A stretch of 64,000 nucleotides of DNA. It comes from Monomorium pharaonis (Eukaryota > Arthropoda > Insecta > Hymenoptera > Formicidae). The notes under the pieces were generated by a model that was not told where the DNA came from, searched no databases, and saw nothing but the letters and a program-made list of their open reading frames with translations. The first letter of the stretch is position 1; every line of letters begins with the position of its first letter. Shown here piece after piece: positions 1-10,192 of this stretch. The translations under genes and the position numbers were made by a program. Location: positions 31,107,585 through 31,171,584 of the forward strand of contig NC_050470.1 of assembly GCF_013373865.1 (NCBI RefSeq), read 5' to 3'.

Positions 1-881
1 TTGGACGCCTTTTTCACGATCTTTGATGTGAGCCGTTTGAAAGGATCCTCAAGCTGCAATATAAAGAAGATTAAAAGAAAATCCTCGGCTTAAGTTTGTA
101 ATCAATTGTTAACTCTTATCAATTATGTTGCAATGCTGGAAATTCTATATGTGTACGTATATATGATAAAGCAATTAAATAAAAAAATATGACATGTGTT
201 TTATGCTTACCCCAGATGTGCCTGCGATCGCATTATCTTTCTTAGCACGCTTGGATGGGCTTATCAATGTATGTGTGTTTGCGTATCTAATTGACAAATA
301 AGAGAAATTGTTTCTTTATATCTTACAATATGCAAAATGTTCTAATAAAGAATAGAAATCTATATATAAAAAATCTATCTATAAATCATTTTATATGATG
401 CTAGTCCTTTTGACCATGTTACTAACATAAAATAACCGAGTTCAGTATACTGATCAAGTTTTGTTTGAAATATTCGAGCAATAAATCTAAAACTGAGCTC
501 GATCTATTTTCGACTTTGACCAATAATACTATAATCGTAGGCATATGCTACAAAAATTTCTCCCTATCTGTTTTATATTATAGTACGATTTTGTCTCTTA
601 TGTACAGGCGTAAAATCTTCCAATGACCAATCAGCTGATAAACCACTCAGGGCGTAGGTGTTAAGACAAATGAAATCGGTCGCTTACTTGCAACTTTTTC
701 CGTAGGAACAACTGCCGTTGAGGGCCCAATTTCTGCAGTAATCCGATGTATTCTGAGTGGCGGCAGCGACGGTGATTGCTGGTTTGGTGCCCAACCTCTC
801 AAACACACTCGGCCGTCGTGAAGAGTCTGTATTACATTTCGTAGGGTCAGCCGTTATCTTCCTTATGTTTGGTTTTGACAT
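1..881 (-). CDS. Zc3h13: Zc3h13/Flacc-like CCCH zinc-finger protein, 5' part (partial)
   Basis: Exon 1 (688-881) begins with an ATG whose product starts MSKPNIRKITADP and contains SSRRPSVFERLG followed by the first three cysteines of a CCCH finger (C-x8-C-x5-C). This order matches the N-terminus of ZC3H13 (Drosophila Flacc/Xio), which bridges the METTL3/METTL14 core to WTAP/Fl(2)d in the nuclear m6A writer complex. The exon ends at a good donor, GTAAGC, after two bases of a codon, so the zinc-binding His must lie in another exon. Two weak downstream candidates are frame-compatible: 211-259 (PSKRAKKDNAIAGTSG, ending at a second GTAAGC donor) and 1-53 (LEDPFKRLTSKIVKKAS, after a CAG acceptor). 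Neither supplies the expected His, so a further exon may be missed or they may be spurious. The gene continues left of the window. Exon 1 is secure; the rest is inference. Confidence 0.8.
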
Positions 882-3448
882 ATTATCACCATAAAGCACT
901 TGTATTCTGACAATGGAAGCGCATAACTGCGAATATGCAGGCGTTCACGTGCCGTGCGAAATCGTCATACAATTCGGCGATCTCGGTGTAGAATGCCCGC
1001 GAGAACAGGCATCGTTCCCTAGACCTCGGAATATCGCCACGAATCGCCGTGAGCTGTATATGCCGTATCCCCTTCCTCCTACTACACTTCGGAACTCGGA
1101 ACAGTCGGAACTTGTACTCGAGCAAAATCGGAACCGCTCGAAACTGCAACTGCACTGCGCTGAGAAACGCCTGCGCCTGCCAGTTGCCTCTCTTTCCGGA
1201 AAGAATCGATAAAATAGGACGCTACGTTATGCCTATCGGCTAAGTAAATTTTCGCAATTATCGAGTGAACTGAAGGATAATTGTAGAATACAATGTTATC
1301 AAAAAGGTTTCGTACACATGCAACCATAGATATAATTATAAATTAGGTCATAATGCCTATTAATTTCATGGAGGTAGTACACTTCATAAGTTACTTCATA
1401 AAAAAGTACACATGTATATGCTGTCTAGATTTGTACAAACCTAGGAAAAAAATATTTTATATACATGCATACACGCGTGCATTATTATATATGTGTGTGT
1501 GTCCATATTGGAAAACACGCGGAAATCGGATAACTTAATGTTTGAATCACGTCAAGTCATACCAATTAAATGAGAACGACCGATGACTAATGACCACGGA
1601 AATGAGCAGTGTACAATTTTTCAAACCTTACGTTGTATAATATAAAAATATTCATCTCTTAAACATACGTTAAAATTTTAGTATTTTAAATCCTTTTTTT
1701 CTTGCGCATAAAATTAAAGAATTTTATTAATGTTGCGTTAATACATAAGCATGATCTTGCTTTTGAAAAAATATTTTGAACGTAACATTATCATCCTTAA
1801 AATGATTATAATTATAATAAAAAATTCACTTGCCATTCGCATGTGTTTTTTTTATTAGAATAAAAATGATAATTCAACCATCATTACAGATTCTGATCAG
1901 ATTGGTTTATCCTCAGGTCGTTTGCCATAACTCGATTAGCATGATTAATGCCAGGAATGCACTCGCACGCTAATTGCAATTTTACATTTCACACTGGAGC
2001 CACGCGATAATAAAGGGCTGCGCACATTTGTCCTCGCAAAGATGAACGTGTTAACAAATGAGCGAACGAACGCAAGCAAATATAATCGCAAAAATATCGG
2101 GGTCATCGTCGAAACAATAAAGTGGCGCTTTTCGCGCAAACGCGCATATTGCACACTATAAAAGAAAAAAGAAATATTCTTATTACACGCAACATTTCCC
2201 GCACGATTATGATTACAGTGATATCGGAGTGACGTCTCGTGCTACATTGATATTACACACATTTTGCCGATGTTACATACACAGCGAATGAAACTTACGG
2301 TAATACCCCGCATAACAATAAATTAAACTGCATAACGATTCGATATAAGGATTATACAACATCTGTATTTATATATGTATATAATCATATGACTATATAT
2401 CCACACGTTTATTTTCCTTTCGCAATTACTATGATCTTTAGCGCAACTTTACATACAAAAATCGATTAAAAAAATATTAGTACGAATATAATATGGATTA
2501 ACATTTTGCATATTTAAAATATATGTATGTGTATATTAGTGATTAGCAAAATATAATTCTAATCGCGGCGTACAATTGCTCTAAATAATCAAACAGAAGA
2601 GACGCTACGCTACATCCGTTCTCTCTTCTAAAATTCTAAAGCAATGATATATTTCTTCCACCTCGCGCCACGATTACAATCTTTCCACATACATTATTTT
2701 ATCTTTCTATAATCCAAGTATATATGTAGGTATAGCGTTTCGTTCTGAGGTAGATCGAGTCAGCAAACAGCAAACAACTATATATTCAAAGCTCGTGTCT
2801 AAGTGCATCCTAATGCACATTCTAGATCTTTTACTATTACAATTAAAACTACATCGTCGTCTAAACATTAAAAAAAATCATCAATGTCAATTCTTAATAT
2901 AGTTGCATTAGCCGCCATCAATAATTTTGAAACCTTGATCATTAGTGATTACCTAATAGAATTACCTCTATTTGGAAAAAAAACACAAAGGTATATTTTA
3001 AACTCGGCAAATATAATTAAATTATTAATAATTTAACCCAAGTGAATTTTATTAATCGTTTAGAGCCAAAAGTTCTACTGTGTAGTGCATTTTTTTACCA
3101 TTTAATTACCATTTAAAGATTAAATTTAGAATCACATGTATGCAACGCTGATTGATAATGGACATTGATGATACCATATGTAGTATATTATAATCATTAA
3201 GTGACATTCGGCACTTTTTTCTTTTGCACTTTCACCAGGATATATAAGCATTTCCTTTTTAACACAAATACATTTGCAGCTAATTTGTAAAAAAAAAACC
3301 ATCATATCCTCTGTTGGCATAAAAATATTATTGAAATTATCGTGATGCATGAAAAATGTTATATACAGATTGATCATATATACAATAGGCAAAAATGCAG
3401 ATATTTTTGTAAAAAAAATTAACCAATTCGAAGGTCTAGAAAATAAAT

Positions 3449-3470
3449 CTATATATATATATATATATAT
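3449..3470. repeat. (TA)n microsatellite
   Basis: About eleven uninterrupted TA units in the 3' flank of REPTOR. Confidence 0.9.
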
Positions 3471-3635
3471 GTCAAGATTTCGTTTACATCAGTAAACATA
3501 TTCTGAAATAATATATGCAAAATATCTGTAAATATGTTAACTGTGGTTCTGATTTTGAAATATTCAATAGCAGCTTTAAAGATAAAAGCAACATTAATCT
3601 TATATATGTATACACATGTAGCATATTTTTTCTAA

Positions 3636-3638
<3 letters not shown>

Positions 3639-3678
<40 letters not shown>
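3639..3678. repeat. (TA)n microsatellite
   Basis: Twenty TA units, 42 bases beyond the REPTOR stop codon in transcription direction, so probably transcribed in its 3' UTR. It produces Tyr-Ile repeat open frames on both strands that are not genes. Confidence 0.9.
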
Positions 3679-3681
<3 letters not shown>

Positions 3682-3719
3682 GCGTAGACATAAGAGTTAT
3701 AGGAAAACCATTCGCTACA

Positions 3720-5946
3720 TTAAAAATTATCGATGCCACCGTCAGGAATGCCGGCTCTAACATTATCCAGTACTTTGTTCACAAAGTCTGTTGAATAATT
3801 TGCTATTCGCATTTCTGCAATTAGAAATTTGCATGTTAAGGTAACAATAATCACTATGTGTATTCCTATTGTATGTTTTATCTATGTATTATGTCTATAA
3901 TAAATTTTATCTAAAGAATTATACACATATATGCAATACATGTGTGTATAAAGAAAATAACATAGATACTACTCACTAGTAGCCAGCTTGCAACATTTCT
4001 CCATTTGTCGTGTAAGTTCTTCTTGAGTTTCGCGATTGGATTCAGCTAATTTAGCAGCAAGCGTATGTTTAGCTTGTGATATACCATGTATAAGACGTCC
4101 TAAAAAAAAATTCGTTTTTTTAATACGTTCGAAATATGCTTTAATATCTTTTTTATCTCGACGTTTACTCAACTGTGTTCTGCTTCAAGTCCATGCAATT
4201 TTATTTTATTAGCTTCATGTTGAGCTTTTTTCTTCAAGCGGCACGCTCGTGAAGCCAATTTATTTTTTTCCTTGCGCGTTTTTGGTCTTGCTGGAAAAGG
4301 TAATTCTGCAACAGGTGTCATATCATTTATAATACGATTTAATTTATCTAGCTCTCGCCCAATGCTGTGGAGCTTGCGAGGATTAGGCGTAAGATCATTT
4401 CCGTCGCCTTTTCGTGCCTTCCCACTATGCTTAATTCCTCTGAGAGCACAATGAGGACTAAATACTGGATCAGTTGCTTCATTCAAGACATGTGGATCTT
4501 CCAAGCGCGCTCGCGCGATTAATCGCTGTCCTTTTGGTCCCTTTGCTTGAACATTATATTGCCAAAAATATCGTTCTTTCTTACTATGCCTGTTGTCTTT
4601 CCCTAATTCTGTAGTTCCTGTTCCTACTCTGTTGTTACTTTGTTCTTCGCCATCGCTTCCACCTGTATCTGGTAGATAAAAGAAATAAAATTGTTAAAAA
4701 AAATTTGTTAAATTTTTGTACAACTTTTATACAAAAGATCAAATAATCTTAAATACCATTGTCACTGCTGTAGTCATCATAATGGTCGCTATCATCATCA
4801 CTGTCTTCATACCCCTCGTCATGACTAAGAGGATCAATACCAAGTGGATCTGGACTAAGGGCACCTCCAGTGCTCAGGCTGCTCGTCGATCCTGCCTCTA
4901 CCAAGCTACCAGTACTCAAGAGATGTTGTCGTGGTTCCCTGTGGGCCCAGATTTGATCCAAATGTCCCACTGTCTGCGTTGGCGCAGACATAGATAGCCT
5001 CGAAACTTTAGGTTTACTGCCTATCGTAGAGGCATTATCCATTGGATTAGATATTGGATTATTAAATGGATTTTCACCTCTTTTCATAAGTAGCTCGTGT
5101 AAAGTAGACGATCCAATGGGTCGAGTCACAGGATGTGGTGACGTCGATGAACTCGCTGTTGAACTACCTAAAATTATAATAGCATTACCATTCTTATCAA
5201 CAAAAAAATAACAAACCATAATAAATACAAAATATTTAATATTATAATCTAATTATTTTTAATGTTGCACATCAAAAATATACTTGCATTTATTGTTATT
5301 AAGAGATAAAATACATTTATTTAGACATACCTGCAATGTTACTAGTGCCTGGACTAGGAAATGCAGTAGGACTAACAGCTTCTGCGTTATCCACAATATT
5401 TGAACCTCTATTTAAATTAAAACCACAAGTATTTGTGTACGTGGGACAACTACGATGAGTTACTCCAGATTGAGGGAAACTACTAGGCGCAAATCCTATG
5501 CTACTAAACAGAGAGCCAGTTAACGGAGCATTGTATTCCATTTTTATCGGCTGCGCTCTATCCTCAGGCAGTAATAAATCGTCGAAATTTAGATCTCCCA
5601 GGAGGGTGTCGTCGTTTGCGTTCAATTCGGCTAGAGTTGGACCTTGGATGAGCTCAGCCTTGTCCACCTGGAATATGTCATCCTCGTCCATCTTAAAGGA
5701 GACATCCATTTGATCCGGATCCATTTTAAAGAGATGATCCATTTGTTCAGCCCTGATATCCCATCCGGAGGAGACCGCCAGCGGGGATGGCGAGAACTGA
5801 TCGTACGTTCCTCGCATAGTGCCCCTATGTCCCCCAGGTATCGGCACGGAAGCCGATGCAGAGTTCATCTCTTGGACAGGTTCTTGCTTTATCACGCTAT
5901 CCATCGTGCTAGCTAGCGAAAAGTCGCCGTACTTAGAGTCGTCCAT
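3720..5946 (-). CDS. REPTOR: REPTOR / CREBRF-family bZIP transcription factor
   Basis: Five coding exons in transcription order: 5946-5331, 5167-4757, 4668-4174, 4099-3977, 3814-3720; intron phases agree and give 579 residues. The start is the first in-frame ATG (MDDSKYGDFSLAS). An acidic N-terminal half contains HDEGYEDSDDDSDHYDD, then RYFWQY, DLTPNPRKL and a basic region with NKLASRACRLKKKAQ at roughly residues 470-530, then a leucine-zipper-like helix and a C-terminal STDFVNKVLDN segment. These blocks occur in the same order in vertebrate CREBRF. Drosophila REPTOR is a nuclear effector held inactive by TORC1 phosphorylation and activated on starvation; that role is inferred here by homology. 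The intron in the zipper region (4100-4173) is only 74 bases and its donor (GTTGAG) is weak. The upstream flank contains MITEs. Confidence 0.95.
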
Positions 5947-7178
5947 CAGCCACGGGTGCGTCAACGAGAAGAAAAATTGTGGCAGGACGCGCGCGCGTCC
6001 GCGCACGATACAATTATGCTTCCGGAACCGATTGTTCTACGGATCCAAAAGTTTGACCTACCCGTCGCTTGATTTCAATTTTCGAACGACGGATGTATCG
6101 GATGCGAATGTATATCGGTTGCGCGTTATTACGCGCGTCGTCCGCGCGTCAGCTGGACGTTGTCCAGCGGAACGATAACGACAGGGGGGAAAGAGATAGA
6201 GAAAGAGAGAGAAAAAGAAAACGCGCGCGCGGCTTATCGTCCGCCGAGCGAGCTCTCTGCAGCGTCGAGTCTTTTTTTTGACTCGTCTATGCCTCGACTG
6301 TCTAGAGCGTCGCTCGATCGATTCGGCCACGAGGGAGCACGGCTTCTCCGCCTCGCGCTGCTAAACGGAAGTTGGCCTGCTCGATGCAGAAGAACGGCAG
6401 CGTGCACACGTCGGAAATCACATATTGGTCCATGCGCGCACGCTGCACGCAAATATCGCGCGTCTCTTGTCAGCGGACATTTTTCGCGGCTGACAGCATC
6501 ACGACGAGGCCAGACCCGCCAGACTGGATTTCACTTTTCTTCCCCCCCGAAATCGACTCGACTAGACTCGATTCGACTCGCACTGACCCGCGAGGGGCTC
6601 CGCGAGATGATCCTCGTTCGCGTGAGCGAGCGCGTTTACGATCGTGCGAATCCTGCTCCACGAACGTCACGTCCAACGTCGCACGCGTGAACGACTTGTG
6701 AGAGAATCGCACTGCGAATTTGGGCGAGAAATCGGTCGAGAATGCAAAGGAGTAACGATGTGTGTTGTTTGTTATTGTTTTGCCACGAGACTGCGGGGGC
6801 CGAGTGATCGGTGATGTTTGCATAAATAGAGGAACGGGTCACATGACACGTCTCGCGAACGAACGTCGGCCAGTCCGCGGCTCCGGCCAATCACGCGCCA
6901 CCGTTTCCCTCCATTAACACGCCCGCATTGCGCGCATTCTTCTGCGACTTGCTGCAGAATTGTCATTCCAATGTTGTTGTTTGCTTCGCGTGCGAAGAAA
7001 AGCGCGACGACGGCTGGGGGCTTTCAAGGACGTTGATCCTCTGGTTCGTGTGTAATCCATGGCGAGGCATTCTTCATTGTGTTGTCTAGATAAGAAATAT
7101 TTGTAATAAATATATAATTTGTAATAAATAAATATTTGTAATAAATAAAAGTAAAAAGTTAAATATTCTAAATCAATA
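5947..7178. promoter_or_regulatory. REPTOR 5' UTR and CpG-rich promoter region
   Basis: From about 5,980 to 7,000 the sequence is clearly richer in GC and CpG than its surroundings and full of overlapping open frames on both strands without domains, typical of a 5' UTR and promoter. A TATA-like CATAAATAG lies near 6,822-6,830 on the plus strand. I see no conserved coding exon, and the transcription start cannot be placed. Confidence 0.4.
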
Positions 7179-7290
7179 GGCCTGTTCTTCGTCGCTGTAC
7201 TGCTGCACTGGTGCAATAAGTTAGAATAAGACAAATATATTTTTTCTCATTCTAACTTATTGCACCAGTGCAGCAATGCAGGAAAAAACA
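7179..7290. mobile_element. Palindromic MITE family A, copy 1
   Basis: Fold-back element whose arms contain CTGCACTGGTGCAATAAG and its reverse complement, separated by a short AT-rich loop. Related copies lie at 28459-28577, 28622-28740 and 32195-32311. The outer right arm is degenerate compared with the other copies. No coding capacity. Confidence 0.8.
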
Positions 7291-7292
<2 letters not shown>

Positions 7293-7328
<36 letters not shown>

Positions 7329-7359
7329 GTATATATATATATATTTATATATATATATA
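7293..7359. repeat. (AC)n followed by (TA)n microsatellite
   Basis: Fourteen AC units run directly into an imperfect TA tract, immediately after MITE copy A1. Confidence 0.9.
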
Positions 7360-7409
7360 ATTAATAATACTATAGATACTACTCCATGAGCAGGGCTGCG
7401 AAACTTATT

Positions 7410-7540
7410 GGCCTAGTTTACATCGTGCATTTGATACGCGTATCAAGTAGTGAATTTAAGCTGATCAGCCAATGATTAAACACATTCACTAGTTATTTAC
7501 TATTTGATACGCGTATCAAATGCACGATGTAAACTAGGCC
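7410..7540. mobile_element. Palindromic MITE family B, copy 1
   Basis: 131-bp element with near-perfect terminal inverted repeats beginning GGCCTAGTTTACATCGTGCA and continuing into the self-complementary GATACGCGTATC. It is flanked by ATT on both sides, which suggests a 3-bp target duplication. The orientation of the internal segment is opposite to copy B3. Confidence 0.85.
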
Positions 7541-7573
7541 ATTGAAAAATCAACAAAAAAGTACAACCTTTCT

Positions 7574-7752
7574 GGGGCTCTATTCTTGAATTCATTCACA
7601 AGAGAAACGTATTCGCAAATTCTGATCTTACAGAAAAGTTGGAAATTTATTGGCTATCGTATGGCTATTAACCAATAAACTTGCAACTTTTCTGTTAGAG
7701 CGAGTACTTGCGTATACGTTTCTCTTGCAAATGAATTCAAGAATCGAGCCCC
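7574..7752. mobile_element. Palindromic MITE family C, copy 1
   Basis: About 179 bp; terminal inverted repeats begin GGGGCTC and run through TTCTTGAATTCATTC, GAGAAACGTAT and ACAGAAAAGTTG on both arms around a short central loop. Closely related copies are at 7767-7944 and 28872-29049. Confidence 0.85.
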
Positions 7753-7766
7753 TGTGATACTGACCT

Positions 7767-7944
7767 GGGCCCCGATTCTTGAATTCATTCGCAAGAGAAA
7801 CGTATTCGCAAATTCTGTTCTTACAGAAAAGTTGAAAATTTATTGGCTATCGTATGACTTTCAACCAATAAACTTGCAACTTTTCTGTTAGAGCGGGTAT
7901 TTGCGCATACGTTTTCTTGCGAATGAATTCAAGAATCGAGCCCC
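7767..7944. mobile_element. Palindromic MITE family C, copy 2
   Basis: Second C element 14 bp after copy C1 in the same orientation and very similar throughout. Its right end abuts the left end of MITE B2 with no spacer. Confidence 0.85.
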
Positions 7945-8077
7945 TAGTTTACACCGAGCACTTGGTACGCGTATCAAATAGTAAATAACTAGTGAATGTG
8001 TTTAATCATTGGCTAATCAGCTTAAATTCACTACTTGATACGCGTACCAACGTACCAAGTGCTCGGTGTAAACTAGA
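7944..8077. mobile_element. Palindromic MITE family B, variant copy 2
   Basis: B-family element with diverged termini (CTAGTTTACACCGAGCACTT instead of the GGCCTAG...CATCGTGCA type) but the same GATACGCGTA core and internal segment. The right arm has a short internal duplication of the ACCAACGTACCAA type. The same subfamily appears at 28742-29157. Confidence 0.8.
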
Positions 8078-8405
8078 GCTATTAGAGTGCGTTGGTCTGC
8101 TCAGGTTTGCTCCGAGTACATCCAGAACAGACAAAACGAACAATACTAATGTGATTGGTCGACGCAAGTTACGCTTACGCAAGTTACGCCGCATGTAAAA
8201 TTACCCTTAAGAATCTTCTTCTCTCTTTCACTCTTTATTTCCTGTTTCTATTGCCTATTGCCTGGCATTGTGTGATAGCTTTAATAGTTTGGCGTCGTCG
8301 GAATCAACTGGTCTGTCGTTCGCGTCACATGCTCCGACATTCTCTTATTCACCCCAAGCAGACCAACATACTCCAATACGTTGATTTGGATAACGCCAAC
8401 CTATT
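8078..8405. repeat. Degenerate MITE fragments (families E and H)
   Basis: Contains GTGCGTTGGTCTGCTC-like and CACATGCTCCGACAT pieces of family E, and a half copy of family H with the diagnostic ATTGCCTGGCATTGTGTG near 8,255-8,275. The intact palindromic form of H is at 27867-28007. The open frame at 8155-8412 is made of this repeat DNA. Confidence 0.6.
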
Positions 8406-8536
8406 GGCCTAGTTTACATCGTGCATTTGATACGCGTATCAAATAGTAAATAACTAGTAAATATGTTTAATCATTGGCTGAACAGCTTAAATTCATTACT
8501 TGATACACGTATCAAATGCACGATGTAAACTAGGCC
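8406..8536. mobile_element. Palindromic MITE family B, copy 3
   Basis: 131-bp copy with the same ends as B1 (GGCCTAGTTTACATCGTGCA), flanked on both sides by ATT. The internal segment is inverted relative to B1. Confidence 0.85.
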
Positions 8537-8554
8537 ATTATGCTAAGACTCCAT

Positions 8555-8692
8555 TGGTTTGTTCGCGTCGCCATGCTCCGACATGCTCCTACTCACTCCA
8601 ACGCATTCTAATAGGTTGGCGTCATCGGAATCAACGTATTAGAGTGCGTTGGGGTGAATAGAAACATGTTGGGGCATGTGACGCGAACAGAC
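8555..8692. mobile_element. Palindromic MITE family E, copy 1
   Basis: Arms start TGGTTTGTTCGCGTC and contain CATGCTCC-GACATGCTCC and ACTCCAACGC, repeated in reverse complement on the right arm with some divergence. An almost perfect relative lies at 28101-28241. Confidence 0.8.
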
Positions 8693-8694
8693 CC

Positions 8695-8826
8695 CATGTA
8701 TGCGGTGAGCTCCGGCAAATACATGCGGTGACCAATCAGAATTCAAGCGCTTGCTATGACTTGCCGACCTACACCTGGTTGCTGATTGGTCACCGCATGC
8801 GTTTGCCGAAGCTCACCGCATACATG
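8695..8826. mobile_element. Palindromic MITE family F, copy 1
   Basis: Arms CATGTATGCGGTGAGCTCCG and its reverse complement, then CGGTGACCAATCAG inward. A half copy, interrupted by other elements, starts at 28014. Confidence 0.8.
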
Positions 8827-8846
8827 AGACCTTACCCTTAGCATTA

Positions 8847-8985
8847 GGCCGGATCTACAATAAGTGTAGTAAGCCTTATGCCTTAAGAATCTGACCAATT
8901 ATAATTGAATATGAGAAGAATAATCGAATATAATTGGTTAATTCCTTATGGCTTAAGGCTTACTACACTTATTGTAGATCCGGCC
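8847..8985. mobile_element. Palindromic MITE family G
   Basis: 139-bp element with long inverted repeats starting GGCCGGATCTACAATAAGTG and a short non-palindromic centre. It is flanked by TTA on each side, the classic 3-bp target duplication of PIF/Harbinger transposons. Single copy in this window. Confidence 0.85.
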
Positions 8986-9413
8986 TTAGAGTATGTTGGA
9001 GTGAGTAGGAGCATGTCGAGGCATGTGAACAGACTCTGAAACAAACACTCCCACCAACCCCTACATGACGGGTGAGATTTGATTGTCCACGTGCATCAAT
9101 TGGATAATTTAAAATACAATGTTCTAATTGGTGGATACAAGAGAAAAGGTTTAGCAGCAATCGCGTATGAATGGCTGTGGCCAATAATGACGTGGGTAAT
9201 CGAGACACTCCTCTACGTGATATAAATCTGAGAAGCGAAAAGAGCAAACGCAGCACAAGGATCATTTTATTTCATCGTGCTTCATCGTTTCACTTTCAGT
9301 TGATTAGATCATATAGCTTTTAATATAGATTCTGATGGTCAAGACCTAATATCGAGAAAAGGTAAAAAAAAACATTAATTTACACACGACCACAACAATA
9401 GATATCACGTTTT
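8986..9413. other. Spacer between MITE cluster and microprotein gene
   Basis: The first ~55 bp is a family E fragment (GTGAGTAGGAGCATGTCG). The rest is single-copy within the window. A TATA-like GATATAAATC at about 9,220-9,229 lies in a short GC-balanced stretch that could be a promoter or old transposon terminus; no gene follows it. No coding exon seen. Confidence 0.5.
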
Positions 9414-9416
9414 ATT
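9411..9416 (-). terminator. Poly(A) signal of the microprotein gene
   Basis: AATAAA on the minus strand, 33 bases beyond the predicted stop codon and followed by a GT-rich stretch (TTGTTGTGGTCGTGTG), as expected for a cleavage/polyadenylation site. Confidence 0.5.
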
Positions 9417-9448
9417 GTATGAACAATTGTTCCAGATATTTCTTTTTC

Positions 9449-9648
9449 TTAATATTCACCATCAGAGTAAGATACACTGCATATACAATTACATAATTTA
9501 TAAAGATTATTGATCTTTAATGAGAATTTGGTGACTATACAAGCCGGTATTCTTACCGGAATCTTGAATACAAGATTGAATCGTAAATATTGCTTGTATT
9601 TAGCATCCTCTTCAATCTTGTTAGAAAAGGAGTCGTGTTTACCACCAT
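9449..9648 (-). CDS. Putative 39-residue microprotein, spliced
   Basis: Two coding pieces, 9648-9557 and 9476-9449, joined across an 80-bp intron with a good donor (CG|GTAAGA) and acceptor (ATATGCAG). The product starts MVVNTTPFLTRLKRMLNTSN and ends RVSYSDGEY; it is basic in the middle, has an LYSRF segment and no membrane helix. I do not recognise the family. Support comes from the ATG, phase-consistent intron, a nearby poly(A) signal on the same strand, and head-to-head placement 544 bp from the vreteno-like ATG, which suggests a shared promoter. It could instead be a short conserved mitochondrial or nuclear peptide, or a noncoding transcript with a chance frame. The larger unspliced frame over the same region lacks an ATG start. 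Confidence 0.45.
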
Positions 9649-10192
9649 GTTTGTATGAAACGCGCGCGAATTCCGGGAAGTAATAGATCGCGAGAGCTAA
9701 GCGTGATATCGAGATATTGGTGTACGGTAACAAGCTTAAGACACTTAACGAATTTATTCGTTATCCGGTTTGTTTTGCAGTCGAAGTACACGTGTCATTT
9801 TAAGAGCCGAGACAACGGACAATGTTCTCGCTACCTCTTGAAAAGTTTATTTCGATTCGTTCAAACCGCCGAGTCTTGTTTACAGGCGTCTCACACAGAA
9901 CAGTTGCGTGAGCACGTGTCGCTATCTCTGCGTTTTTTTCCCTACGTCTCACATATTTTCGAACTTTGTATTACATCGTACATTAACATATCGCCTTACA
10001 GATCTTTTTATTGTTCATCTTGTATGTCGCGCATGACGCAGTCATGTTCGCTATTCGCTGATGTCTGAATAGCCGAAGAGTGTTTCTACACAAGATTTTT
10101 TTTACCCTTTTGGTACTACGTATATCGTGGAGGACAGGAAGAATCTCGATTTCTTATAATTTTGCAAGTGTGAAATTAGAAACGTTGACAAT
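9649..10192. promoter_or_regulatory. Probable bidirectional promoter (microprotein / vreteno-like)
   Basis: 544 bp between two divergent start codons. It contains a plus-strand open frame (about 9655-10068, rich in Ser, Arg and Cys) with no domain and no conserved start context, which I read as leader or promoter DNA. Confidence 0.45.

Larger units (their letters stand above)
882..3719. other. Intergenic DNA between Zc3h13 exon 1 and the REPTOR 3' end
   Basis: The first ~330 bases (to about 1,210) are moderately GC-rich and probably hold the Zc3h13 5' UTR and promoter. Open frames on both strands there (for example plus 913-1212) lack recognisable domains and overlap one another. From about 1,250 the DNA is AT-rich with no splice-bounded coding frame. 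The right end (about 3,000-3,719) should contain the REPTOR 3' UTR. Two TA microsatellites lie at 3449-3470 and 3639-3678. Confidence 0.6.

Noticed and set aside
913..1212. 99-codon plus-strand open frame beside Zc3h13 exon 1
   Set aside because: Overlaps the likely Zc3h13 5' UTR, no domain, several competing frames in the same GC-rich segment.
9655..10068. 137-codon plus-strand open frame upstream of vret
   Set aside because: No domain, overlaps the 5' end of the microprotein transcript on the other strand and ends before the vret ATG; best read as leader or promoter DNA.
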